Under the pieces are notes generated by a model that was not told where the DNA came from, did no database searches, and saw nothing but the letters and a program-made list of their open reading frames with translations. A stretch of DNA of 64,000 bases from Flavobacteriaceae bacterium UBA3339. Its GTDB lineage: Bacteria; Bacteroidota; Bacteroidia; Flavobacteriales; Flavobacteriaceae. How positions within the stretch are numbered: the first letter of the stretch is position 1; every line of letters begins with the position of its first letter. Position numbers and translations under genes: made by a program. The stretch lies in the NCBI GenBank assembly GCA_002360925.1, contig DERN01000001.1:1-64000 (forward strand). Direction: 5' to 3'. This document shows positions 43,622 to 52,751 of this stretch, in pieces.

Positions 43622-45654
43622 TGAAACAGCTTAAAGATTTAAAAATGAATAATAATACCTCATTGTTTCAAAAAAGTATGGTTCAAGAAGCCTTGAAACA
43701 ATCATTCGTAAAACTCAACCCAAAGTTAATGTTTCGTAATTCGGTAATGTTTACGGTATGGATTGGAACATTTGTAATGTTTATAGTAAGCTTATGGACG
43801 CTTGTAGGTGCAAAAGAACAAGGAAGTTTTGGATATAATTTTACTGTATTTATCGTACTATTACTTACATTGTTGTTTGCTAATTTTGCCGAAGCTATTG
43901 CCGAAGCACGTGGTAAAGCCCAAGCCGACAGTTTACGTAAAACTAGAGAAGAAACGCCTGCTATTCTTCAGAACGGTCAAACCATTTCTTCGGCTCAACT
44001 TAAAAAAGGAGATGTTTTTGTTTGCGAGGCAGGTGATGTGATTCCTTCTGACGGAGAAATTATTGAAGGACTTGCTACGATAGATGAAAGCGCCATTACA
44101 GGTGAATCAGCACCCGTAATCAGAGAAGCAGGTGGCGATAAAAGTTCGGTTACAGGTGGTACCAAAGTACTTTCAGATAGAATAGTGGTACAAGTAACCA
44201 CGCAACCAGGTGAAAGTTTTTTAGATAAAATGATTGCTTTGGTAGAAGGAGCAGCACGTCAAAAAACACCGAACGAAATTGCTTTAACTATTCTTTTAGC
44301 TGGTTTTACTTTAGTGTTCATTATCGTATGCGTTACGTTAAAACCTTTTGCAGATTATTCTAATGTAAGCATTACTATTGCCTCGTTTATCGCACTATTT
44401 GTTTGTTTGATTCCTACAACTATTGGAGGATTGCTTTCTGCTATTGGTATTGCAGGAATGGATAGAGCGCTAAGAGCCAATGTCATTACAAAAAGCGGAA
44501 AAGCTGTAGAAACAGCAGGAGATATTGATGTGCTATTGCTTGATAAAACAGGAACTATTACCATTGGTAACCGTAAAGCAACACATTTTTACCCAGCAAA
44601 CGGTATTGATAAAGTACAATTAATTAAAGCTGCGGTTTTGAGTTCTATGGCTGATGAAACGCCTGAAGGAAAGTCGATTATAGAATTGGCAGGTATCAAT
44701 CCAACAAGTTATACTGTAAAAAATCCAGAGTTTGTGAAGTTTACTGCCGAAACACGCAGTTCGGGTATCAATTATGAAAATATTCGTATTCGAAAAGGAG
44801 CAACAGATTCTATTAAAAATATGATTATTCAGGCAGGAAATAGTTTTCCGCAAGAAGTGGAAGATCAAGCCAAAGAGATTTCAAAAAACGGAGGAACGCC
44901 ACTTGTGGTTTCTGAAAATGAGAACGCTTTAGGAGTGATTGAATTGCAGGATATTATCAAAACAGGTATCCAAGAACGTTTTGAGCGTCTTCGAAAAATG
45001 GGAATAAAAACAGTAATGGTTACAGGAGACAATCCGTTAACAGCAAAATTTATAGCTGATAAGGCGGGAGTAGATGATTTTATTGCCGAAGCCAAACCTG
45101 AGGATAAGATGAATTACATCAAAAAAGAACAATCAGAAGGGCGATTGGTAGCCATGATGGGTGACGGAACGAATGATGCTCCTGCTTTAGCACAAGCCGA
45201 TGTAGGTGTAGCCATGAATAGTGGAACACAAGCTGCTAAAGAAGCTGGTAATATGGTAGATCTTGACAACGACCCAACCAAGTTGATTGAAGTGGTAGAA
45301 ATTGGAAAGCAATTGTTAATGACTCGTGGTACACTAACAACTTTTAGTATTGCAAATGATGTGGCTAAATATTTTGCTATTATTCCGGCACTTTTCATCA
45401 CAGCTATTCCGGCATTACAAAGTTTAAACATTATAAAACTTCACAGCCCTGAAAGTGCCATTTTATCAGCGGTTATATTTAATGCTATTATCATTCCAAT
45501 GTTAATTCCGTTGGCTTTAAAAGGAGTTGCTTACAAGCCAATTGGGGCAAGTGCTTTACTTCGTCGCAACTTGTTAATATTCGGTTTAGGAGGAGTTTTG
45601 GTTCCTTTTATTGGTATCAAGCTAATTGATATGCTGATATCCGTTTTCTTTTAA
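43621..45654 (+). CDS. kdpB: potassium-transporting ATPase KdpB
   Basis: This 677-residue P-type ATPase has the phosphorylation motif LLDKTGTIT (Asp308 counted from this start), the TGES actuator loop ITGESAPVIREAG, MVTGDNPLTA and MMGDGTNDAPALAQADVGVA. I start at the ATG that overlaps the kdpA stop at 43621; a second ATG at 43645 (MNNNTSLFQKSM) is also plausible. The open frame extends upstream to 43378 inside kdpA but that part is not KdpB-like. It hydrolyses ATP to drive potassium uptake through KdpA. Confidence 0.96.
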   Translation: MKQLKDLKMNNNTSLFQKSMVQEALKQSFVKLNPKLMFRNSVMFTVWIGTFVMFIVSLWTLVGAKEQGSFGYNFTVFIVLLLTLLFANFAEAIAEARGKAQADSLRKTREETPAILQNGQTISSAQLKKGDVFVCEAGDVIPSDGEIIEGLATIDESAITGESAPVIREAGGDKSSVTGGTKVLSDRIVVQVTTQPGESFLDKMIALVEGAARQKTPNEIALTILLAGFTLVFIIVCVTLKPFADYSNVSITIASFIALFVCLIPTTIGGLLSAIGIAGMDRALRANVITKSGKAVETAGDIDVLLLDKTGTITIGNRKATHFYPANGIDKVQLIKAAVLSSMADETPEGKSIIELAGINPTSYTVKNPEFVKFTAETRSSGINYENIRIRKGATDSIKNMIIQAGNSFPQEVEDQAKEISKNGGTPLVVSENENALGVIELQDIIKTGIQERFERLRKMGIKTVMVTGDNPLTAKFIADKAGVDDFIAEAKPEDKMNYIKKEQSEGRLVAMMGDGTNDAPALAQADVGVAMNSGTQAAKEAGNMVDLDNDPTKLIEVVEIGKQLLMTRGTLTTFSIANDVAKYFAIIPALFITAIPALQSLNIIKLHSPESAILSAVIFNAIIIPMLIPLALKGVAYKPIGASALLRRNLLIFGLGGVLVPFIGIKLIDMLISVFF

Positions 45655-45672
45655 TTTTTAATACTTAAAAAA

Positions 45673-46236
45673 ATGAAAAAACATATTTTACCTGCATTAA
45701 AGTTAACGTTTGTAATGATTGTATTCTTCACTGTTATTTATCCACTTGCGGTATGGGGCATTGCACAAATGGCACCCAATTCAGGAAAAGGAGAAATACT
45801 AGAATTTGATGGGAAAAAATATTACACAAATATTGGTCAATCATTTACAAAAGACGAATATTTCTGGTCAAGACCATCGGCAGTTGGTTATGATGCTTCT
45901 GGTTCTGGAGCAAGTAATAAAGGTCCATCCAACAAAGAGTATCTCGCCGAAGTACAAGCGCGAATTGATACTTTTTTAATGCGAAATCCTGGAATTCAAA
46001 AAGAAGCAATTCCTGTAGATTTGGTAACAGCTAGTGGTAGCGGTTTAGATCCCAATTTCTCCGTTCAAGCTGCTAAAGTACAAGTTAAAAGAATTGCTAA
46101 AATTAGAGGTATAGAGGAAGCTCAATTAAATAAATTGATCGATGATCAAATCGAAAGGCCGTTATGGGGATTATTCGGTCCTGAAAAAATCAATGTTTTA
46201 CAATTAAATATCGCTTTAGATAAGCTTACAAAATAA
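45673..46236 (+). CDS. kdpC: potassium-transporting ATPase KdpC
   Basis: This 187-residue protein has one N-terminal membrane helix (LKLTFVMIVFFTVIYPLAVW) and a periplasmic domain with FWSRPSAVGYDASGSGASN, VTASGSGLDPNFS and ERPLWGLFGPEKINVLQLNI. These are the signature blocks of KdpC, which supports the complex and nucleotide binding. It is 18 bp after kdpB. Confidence 0.95.
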   Translation: MKKHILPALKLTFVMIVFFTVIYPLAVWGIAQMAPNSGKGEILEFDGKKYYTNIGQSFTKDEYFWSRPSAVGYDASGSGASNKGPSNKEYLAEVQARIDTFLMRNPGIQKEAIPVDLVTASGSGLDPNFSVQAAKVQVKRIAKIRGIEEAQLNKLIDDQIERPLWGLFGPEKINVLQLNIALDKLTK

Positions 46237-46300
46237 ATATTTACTCTTTTTTTAACGATTGGGTGAAAAGAACTACAAACCCAATCGTTTTAAACTATTA

Positions 46301-47395
46301 ATGAACTTCAAAATGAAAAAAACAATCTTGTTTTTGGCAGTAATGCTAGGAGCAACCATAAATGCATATACACAAGAAATAGAGAAAAAATCATTGACTA
46401 TAAGTGGTTATGCCGAAGTATATTATCAATACGATTTTAACAATCCTGAAACAAATAACCGTCCTGATTTTGTTTACAGTTTAAGTAGAAATAACGAAGT
46501 AAGCTTAAATTTAGGTTTTATTAAAGCTGCTTATGAAACCGAAAAAGTAAGAGCAAACTTAAGCGTTGGAGTAGGATCATATATGAATGCGAATTATAGT
46601 ACAGAACCTAACGTACTTAAAAATATTTATGAAGCAAATGTAGGCGTAAAGCTTTCTAAAAAACATAATTTGTGGTTAGATGCTGGAATCATGCCTGCAC
46701 ATATTGGATCAGAGAGTGCCATAGGTGCCGATTGCTTTACTTTAACGCGTAGTATGATGGCTGATAATTCGCCTTATTTCGAAACAGGAGCCAAATTATC
46801 GTACAACACAGCAAACGGAAAGTGGAGTATGGCGGCATTAGTATTAAATGGCTGGCAACGAATTCAAAGAGTAGAAGGCAATACAACACAAGCTTTCGGA
46901 CATCAATTAACGTATCATCCAACCGATAAAATCACTTTAAATAGCAGTTCTTTTATTGGAAATGATTTTCCAGATAGCGAACGTAAAATGCGCTATTTCC
47001 ATAATCTGTATGGACAAGTTAAGTTAAGCGAAACAGTCGCTTTTATTGCAGGGTTCGATATTGGAGTACAACAAAAAGAAAAAAATAGTACAAATTATAA
47101 CACTTGGTACACACCCGCTGCTATTGTAAAATGGTCTCCTTCAGAAAAAATCAATTTAGCAGCTAGAGTAGAATATTATAACGACAAAGATGGCGTGATT
47201 ATCAAAACCGACACAGCTAATGGTTTTCAAACTTTTGGAGCTTCTTTAAATGTTGATTACTACATTTTATCTAAAGTAGTTTGGCGAACCGAGGTTAAGA
47301 ACTTAAGTAGTAAAGATGCAATTTTTGTAAACCAAAGTAATGAAATGAAAAAAGATAACGTTTCAATAATTACATCCTTAGCAGTACGTTTTTAA
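46301..47395 (+). CDS. outer-membrane porin of the kdp locus
   Basis: This 364-residue protein has a signal peptide (MKKTILFLAVMLGATINAYT, from an ATG at 46313 or 46301) and a beta-barrel body. It contains ISGYAEVYYQYDFNNPETNN, then SRNNEVSLNLGFIKAAYETE and a C-terminal strand ending in ...LAVRF. The layout is that of the outer-membrane beta-barrel porins often encoded in Bacteroidota kdp operons, which presumably let potassium cross the outer membrane. I use 46301; an in-frame TTG at 46259 is unlikely. Confidence 0.75.
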   Translation: MNFKMKKTILFLAVMLGATINAYTQEIEKKSLTISGYAEVYYQYDFNNPETNNRPDFVYSLSRNNEVSLNLGFIKAAYETEKVRANLSVGVGSYMNANYSTEPNVLKNIYEANVGVKLSKKHNLWLDAGIMPAHIGSESAIGADCFTLTRSMMADNSPYFETGAKLSYNTANGKWSMAALVLNGWQRIQRVEGNTTQAFGHQLTYHPTDKITLNSSSFIGNDFPDSERKMRYFHNLYGQVKLSETVAFIAGFDIGVQQKEKNSTNYNTWYTPAAIVKWSPSEKINLAARVEYYNDKDGVIIKTDTANGFQTFGASLNVDYYILSKVVWRTEVKNLSSKDAIFVNQSNEMKKDNVSIITSLAVRF

Positions 47396-47439
47396 AATTC
47401 AATAATTTTCTCATTCCCTTCATCTTGTTGTGAAGAGGA

Positions 47440-48582
47440 ATGAGTACTTTTAGTAAAGTTATGGACGAAAGAAAAAGTGCGGAACATTTTTTAGATTTAA
47501 TTCAAAAGGCACGCAGAGGTAAATTTAAACTTTATATAGGTATGAGCGCAGGTGTGGGTAAAACCTACCGAATGTTGCAAGAAGCGCATACCCTTTTACG
47601 AAATGGTATAGACGTAAAAATTGGTTACGTAGAAACGCATAATCGGGAAGAAACACATGCTTTGTTAGAAGGTTTACCTGTAATTCCTCGTAGAAAATTA
47701 TTTTATAAAGGAAAGGAATTAGAGGAATTCGATTTACAAGCTGTACTTAACTTGCGTCCGGAAATTGTAATTATTGACGAGTTAGCGCATACCAATATTG
47801 AAGGAAGTGAAAACGATAAACGCTGGCAAGATGTGATAGATGTTTTGGATGCCGGAATTAATGTTATAAGCGCAGTGAACATTCAACATATCGAAAGTTT
47901 AAATGCCGAAATAAAAGAGATTACAGGGATTGATGTGCAAGAAAGAATTCCTGATAGTGTAGTAGCACAGGCAGATGAAGTAGTAAATATTGATTTAACT
48001 GCCGAAGATTTAATTGATCGATTAAAAGAAGGTAAAATTTACGATTTTTCGAAAGTAGCAGCTGCTTTAAACAATTTTTTTAAAAGCGAACATATTCTGC
48101 AATTAAGAGAATTGGCATTAAAAGAAGTAGCCTCGCAAGTGCAACGAAAAGTAGAAACCGAATTGGTTTTACCGCGAAATGTTAAAAAAGATCGTTTTTT
48201 AGCTTGTATCAGTTCCAATGAAATTACAGCGAAAAAAGTCATTCGTAAAACAGCTCGTTTAGCTAATTATTACAACAGTAAGTGGTACGTCATGTATGTA
48301 CAAACACCCAAAGAAGCATCGCATAAAATAGCATTAGATAAACAGCGATATCTGATTAATAATTTTAAATTAGCTACTGAACTTGGAGCCGAAATCATTA
48401 AAGTAAAATCTAAAAACACAACAAAAGCAATCATTAAAGAATGTGAAGAACGTAAAATAACAACCGTTTGCATCGGTAAACCTCATATTACATTGGCTAA
48501 AATAATCTGGGCAACCGATACTTTTAATGCCTTATTGAATAAATTATCGAACGAAAATATTGATCTTGTAATATTGTCTTAA
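47440..48582 (+). CDS. KdpD N-terminal half (KdpD and Usp domains only)
   Basis: This 380-residue soluble protein has the KdpD osmosensitive domain (about 20-232) with the P-loop GMSAGVGKTYRML and IVIIDELAHTN, then a universal-stress domain to the end. It lacks the four membrane helices and the histidine kinase of E. coli KdpD. Those functions are encoded by the next gene 1 bp downstream, so KdpD is split. The start MSTFSKVM could be replaced by M8 (47461). It likely senses cytoplasmic potassium, ATP or c-di-AMP and acts on the kinase. Confidence 0.88.
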   Translation: MSTFSKVMDERKSAEHFLDLIQKARRGKFKLYIGMSAGVGKTYRMLQEAHTLLRNGIDVKIGYVETHNREETHALLEGLPVIPRRKLFYKGKELEEFDLQAVLNLRPEIVIIDELAHTNIEGSENDKRWQDVIDVLDAGINVISAVNIQHIESLNAEIKEITGIDVQERIPDSVVAQADEVVNIDLTAEDLIDRLKEGKIYDFSKVAAALNNFFKSEHILQLRELALKEVASQVQRKVETELVLPRNVKKDRFLACISSNEITAKKVIRKTARLANYYNSKWYVMYVQTPKEASHKIALDKQRYLINNFKLATELGAEIIKVKSKNTTKAIIKECEERKITTVCIGKPHITLAKIIWATDTFNALLNKLSNENIDLVILS

Positions 48583-48583
48583 G

Positions 48584-50308
48584 ATGAGAATTAAAGCAAA
48601 ACTAACTTTCGGAGTAGGATTACTTTTTTTACTGATTTTTGCATTAGCCGCTATTAGTGGCTGGTATGTAAATCAACTAAAAAAAGATACTAGCAATATT
48701 TTAGCTGCCAATTACAACACATTGCTTTATTCGAGAAATATGTTGTTAGCGTTAGAAGATTTGTCGACAGATAAAGTTGCAATCGAAACATTTCAAAAAA
48801 ACATTAATCTGCAAAAGTTAAATGTTACGGAAATAGGCGAATTAGAAGCTACGAATCTAATCATTAAACATTTCGAACTTTTAAAAGAAAATCAGAACGA
48901 TGTAAAACTTGTTTCATCTACCCGAAAAGATATTACCGAATTAATGCGGTTAAACATGGAGGCTATTAGTAGAAAAAGCAATATTGCAGATGATACTGCT
49001 CAAAGAGCCATTGTTATTATTTTGGTTACAGGAACTTTGTGTTTTTTAATTGCGTTTATTTTACTTGTAAACCTTCCTTCAAATATTGCAAATCCTATTA
49101 AAGAACTTACCGAAAGTATCAAGGAAATTGCCGGACAGAACTATAAAAAACGTGTACATTTTGAAAGTCATAATGAATTTGGTGATTTGGCAAAATCATT
49201 TAATACTATGGCAGAAAAGCTGGAAGAATATTCAGAGAGTAAATTAGACAAAATTTTAAAAGGTAAAAAACGAATCGAAACCTTAATCGATAATTTACAC
49301 GATCCGGTTATTGGTATTGATGAAAACAAAAAAGTACTTTTTGCAAATGAAGAAGCTTTACATATTTCAGGTTTGAAAAAAGATGAGGTTATTGGAAAAC
49401 CTATTCAGGATATAGCCGTTACAAACGATTTAATTCGAACTATTATTAAAGATATTTTTCTTCCGGAACAAGATTTAAAAGAAGAACCTTTAAAGATTTA
49501 TGCAAACCAGAAAGAAAGTTATTTCGAAAAAGAAGTAGTAAATATTAACATTATTCCTACAGGAGAAGAAGAAAGCGAATTTATAGGACAAGTCATTTTA
49601 TTACGAAATATTACGCCGTTTAAAGAATTAGATTTAGCAAAAACTAACTTTATGGGTACCGTTTCGCACGAGTTTAAAACTCCTATTGCTTCTATACAAA
49701 TGGGAATTCAGTTGTTAGAGAACAATCAAATAGGAAGCTTAAACGACGAACAACACGAATTGGTAAAAGGAATAAAAGATGACACGAATCGTTTGTTAAA
49801 AATCACTTCAGAGTTACTAAACATAACACAGGTCGAAAGTGGTTCTATCCAAATTAATCTAACACCTACAGCTATACAGCCAATTATAGATTATGCTATT
49901 AATGCAAATAAAGCGCTCGCCGATTTTAAAAATATTAAGTTAGAAGTAACGAATAATGTAAACGATTTAATTTATGCCGATAGCGAAAAAACCGCTTGGG
50001 TACTTACTAATTTAATTTCGAATGCTATTCGTTATTCTTATGAAAATGCAAGCGTTATGATTCATGTTGAGAAAGAAAATGAAATGATCCAGTTTTCTGT
50101 AACAGATAAAGGGCAGGGAATAGAACAACAGTATCTTACAAAAATATTTGAACGTTATTTTCGCATTCCGGGAACCAAAAAGGAAGGTACCGGTTTGGGA
50201 TTAAGTATAAGCAAAGAATTTATTGAAGCGCAAAAAGGTGCTATTTGGGTAGAAAGTGAATACGGTTCCGGAAGCTCGTTTTATTTTACACTTAGCTCTC
50301 AAGTTTAA
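48584..50308 (+). CDS. histidine kinase of the kdp locus (HAMP-PAS-HisKA)
   Basis: This 574-residue kinase has a membrane helix at 8-28, an extracytoplasmic segment, a second helix (about 145-167), HAMP, a PAS domain (about 228-345) and HisKA with GTVSHEFKTPIASIQ (His near 362). It ends in HATPase (TDKGQGIEQQYLTKIFERYF and GTGLGLSISKEF). It starts 1 bp after the KdpD-half gene, and is the transmitter of that split sensor. Its response regulator is probably the sigma-54 activator at 39956. Confidence 0.9.
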   Translation: MRIKAKLTFGVGLLFLLIFALAAISGWYVNQLKKDTSNILAANYNTLLYSRNMLLALEDLSTDKVAIETFQKNINLQKLNVTEIGELEATNLIIKHFELLKENQNDVKLVSSTRKDITELMRLNMEAISRKSNIADDTAQRAIVIILVTGTLCFLIAFILLVNLPSNIANPIKELTESIKEIAGQNYKKRVHFESHNEFGDLAKSFNTMAEKLEEYSESKLDKILKGKKRIETLIDNLHDPVIGIDENKKVLFANEEALHISGLKKDEVIGKPIQDIAVTNDLIRTIIKDIFLPEQDLKEEPLKIYANQKESYFEKEVVNINIIPTGEEESEFIGQVILLRNITPFKELDLAKTNFMGTVSHEFKTPIASIQMGIQLLENNQIGSLNDEQHELVKGIKDDTNRLLKITSELLNITQVESGSIQINLTPTAIQPIIDYAINANKALADFKNIKLEVTNNVNDLIYADSEKTAWVLTNLISNAIRYSYENASVMIHVEKENEMIQFSVTDKGQGIEQQYLTKIFERYFRIPGTKKEGTGLGLSISKEFIEAQKGAIWVESEYGSGSSFYFTLSSQV

Positions 50309-50423
50309 AAATTTATTATACTCATCTTTGTTTTTATATTATAGTGACTTATTAAAGTAAGAACTTTAAGTTATGTAAAACTGAGCTTTTTATAAGTAAC
50401 TAAAACACAATGAGTGTTTACAT

Positions 50424-51191
50424 CTATTCTTGTTTTTCTACTAAATATTTCCAATATCGTTTAGGTACATATTGCAAATGCAGTTTTATGTTTCGTCTTG
50501 CTTCAATGTTGGTGCTTTTATAGTAACTTTTCCAAAGATTTTTAAAATGCTCATCTTTCTCATCTAATGTAATTACAGCGTCTGTTGTTAAAGCTTGCTT
50601 TTCTTGTGGCAATAGTGTTACTTCTTGTACTGTTTGTTTATTGTAAAGTAATCCATACGATCTTTTTGCATCATAAATAAGCCAACTTTGATCTGCATAC
50701 CGATTCTTAAAAAAAGAAGCTATTAAAGGAAGTACATTAAAGTCGGGCTCAACAAGTGCAAAAAACATTCCGTCACTGGTTTTGCTGAATCGTACAAAAG
50801 CTTTCATTCGATGGCGTTCTCTGCCTACTTTTTTTAATATTTGTGAAAAATACAATACTTGTTCATCTCCATAATTTTGAAGAATAGTTGGTTTTCCTGA
50901 AAACAACTGACAGATAATATAAAAAGCCGCTGACCATGCTTTTCGGTCTTCTGAAAGAAAAACTCTGTAAAAATCCATTACTTTAGATTTTTCTAAATGT
51001 TTTTGCAATCCTGTTTGAACTCTTTTTGCTTTTACAAAATCAGTTATAATGGTTTTACTTGATCCAAATAGGGCGGTCTGTCCTCTATCGTCTCCTTCAG
51101 CAAACAATTGCACTTTTGTATCCTTATATTCAAAATACTCGAATATGCAACACAGAAAACCATTATAAGTTCCGTCAAAAATATAATTCAT
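50424..51191 (-). CDS. TIGR03915-type DNA metabolism protein
   Basis: This 255-residue protein opens with YIFDGTYNGFLCCIFEYFEY and ends with a DUF4130-type tail (HLQYVPKRYWKYLVEKQ). It belongs to the family always paired with a radical SAM protein of the TIGR03916 type, described as a probable DNA repair or modification partner. The ATG at 51191 overlaps the stop of the radical SAM gene by one base. The chemistry is unknown. Confidence 0.85.
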   Translation of the reverse strand: MNYIFDGTYNGFLCCIFEYFEYKDTKVQLFAEGDDRGQTALFGSSKTIITDFVKAKRVQTGLQKHLEKSKVMDFYRVFLSEDRKAWSAAFYIICQLFSGKPTILQNYGDEQVLYFSQILKKVGRERHRMKAFVRFSKTSDGMFFALVEPDFNVLPLIASFFKNRYADQSWLIYDAKRSYGLLYNKQTVQEVTLLPQEKQALTTDAVITLDEKDEHFKNLWKSYYKSTNIEARRNIKLHLQYVPKRYWKYLVEKQE

Positions 51192-52447
51192 TAAAAAAGA
51201 CTTAACTGTGTATTAGAAAGGGATTTAATATGTTTATTAGAATTTTTTTCTAAAATAGTTTGTTTTACATATTCCATTGAAGGAGCTCCCAAAATGATCG
51301 GAGTGTCGGCACAAGTCATAAAAAAGCGCGCTCTATTAAAGGCAATTCCCATCTTTTTTACCTGATATTCATATAATCTTCCAAATTTACGAGATTGAAT
51401 TATTTTCATAGCCGATTGTCTTCCAATTCCTGGAATTCTGATAATTTGTTTATAATCTGCTGTGTTGATATCTATTGGAAAAAATTGTGGGTTTCGCAAT
51501 GCCCAACTTAATTTCGGATCTATATCCAAATCTAGCTGTTGATGATTTGGATTTAAGATTTCCTCTAAATTAAAATCATAGAAACGCAATAGCCAATCGG
51601 TTTGATATAATCGGTTTTCACGAACTAATGGCGGTCGGCTACCAACCTGTGGTAATAAAGTGTTTTCGGTATTTATTGGAATGTAACCGCTGTAATAAAC
51701 TCTTTTTAACTTATAATCTTTATAAAAGGTTTTGGCAACATTCATAATTTCCATATCAGTTTCAGGAGTGGCGCCAATTACCATTTGTGTACTTTGTCCT
51801 GCCGGTACAAAACGTGGAGTATGTTTTATTAATTTTGATTCAGCCTTATATTCTTGAATTTGGCTTTGCACAAAAGCTAGCGGTTTTTTTACCGATTCAT
51901 GATCTTTTTCAGGAGCAACCATTTTTAATCCAGCTTCGGTTGGTAATTCCAGATTAATACTCATTCGGTCTACATATAAACCAGCTTCTTTAATTAATTC
52001 CTCACTGGCTCCGGGAATGGTTTTTAAATGAATATATCCATTGTATTTTTCTTCAAGCCGTAACTTTTTTACGATACGCATAAGACGTTCCATCGTAAAA
52101 TCGGCATTTTTAAAAATACCAGAACTTAAAAACAATCCTTCAATATAATTTCTACGATAAAAATTCATCGTTAAATCAACAACTTCTTCTACTGTAAAAG
52201 CAGCACGTTTTACATCGTTACTTCTTCTACTTACACAAAAAGCACAATCGTAAATACAATGATTGGTCAATAGTATTTTTAATAGCGAAACACAGCGACC
52301 GTCTTCGGTATAGGTATGGCAAATTCCCGATGCAGAAGCATCTCCAATACCTCCCGAGTTTTTTCGGTTACTGCCACTAGAACTGCAACTTACATCATAC
52401 TTTGCTGCATCGGCAAGTATTCTTAGTTTTTCTTCTATCCGTTCCAT
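51191..52447 (-). CDS. radical SAM putative DNA modification/repair protein (TIGR03916-type)
   Basis: This 418-residue protein has the radical SAM cysteines C64, C68 and C71 in NHCIYDCAFCVSRR, and a helix-hairpin-helix near the C-terminus (IIRIPGIGRQSAMKIIQSRK). The combination of SAM barrel and HhH fits a DNA-acting enzyme. A 4Fe-4S cluster and S-adenosylmethionine would generate a radical on a damaged or modified base; the true substrate is not known. It is the first gene of a two-gene unit with the TIGR03915-type partner. Confidence 0.88.
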   Translation of the reverse strand: MERIEEKLRILADAAKYDVSCSSSGSNRKNSGGIGDASASGICHTYTEDGRCVSLLKILLTNHCIYDCAFCVSRRSNDVKRAAFTVEEVVDLTMNFYRRNYIEGLFLSSGIFKNADFTMERLMRIVKKLRLEEKYNGYIHLKTIPGASEELIKEAGLYVDRMSINLELPTEAGLKMVAPEKDHESVKKPLAFVQSQIQEYKAESKLIKHTPRFVPAGQSTQMVIGATPETDMEIMNVAKTFYKDYKLKRVYYSGYIPINTENTLLPQVGSRPPLVRENRLYQTDWLLRFYDFNLEEILNPNHQQLDLDIDPKLSWALRNPQFFPIDINTADYKQIIRIPGIGRQSAMKIIQSRKFGRLYEYQVKKMGIAFNRARFFMTCADTPIILGAPSMEYVKQTILEKNSNKHIKSLSNTQLSLF

Positions 52448-52751
52448 AATCCATCTTAAAAAAACGAAATGTAAATTTCCTGAATTATTTTATTGAAATT
52501 TAATGGAAAGATGTTAAAGTTTAAATTTTCAATCTTCGTTATTTAATCTGTTAATATTGATTACTTTAAAAAAACTGCACATAAAACTGCACAATTTTCT
52601 GATTTTTATTATTGAAAAATGCGTGTAAAAAAATCAATTAACGTATATTTGAACTTAAAGTTCATTTTCTTGTTTGGTTGCCATTATAAGAAGTTTGATT
52701 CTTTATAAACAACCTTAATAATTTAACTTTTAAAACTATATTTCTCAAGTA
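52448..52751. promoter_or_regulatory. promoter region with direct repeat and dyad
   Basis: The 304-bp gap between the divergent radical SAM gene and the 317-aa gene contains a direct repeat AAAACTGCAC (52571-52580 and 52583-52592). It also has a dyad TGAACTTAAAGTTCA (52650-52664) adjoining TATATTTG (52644-52651, a TAnnTTTG match). It holds no gene that I can see. Confidence 0.4.
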
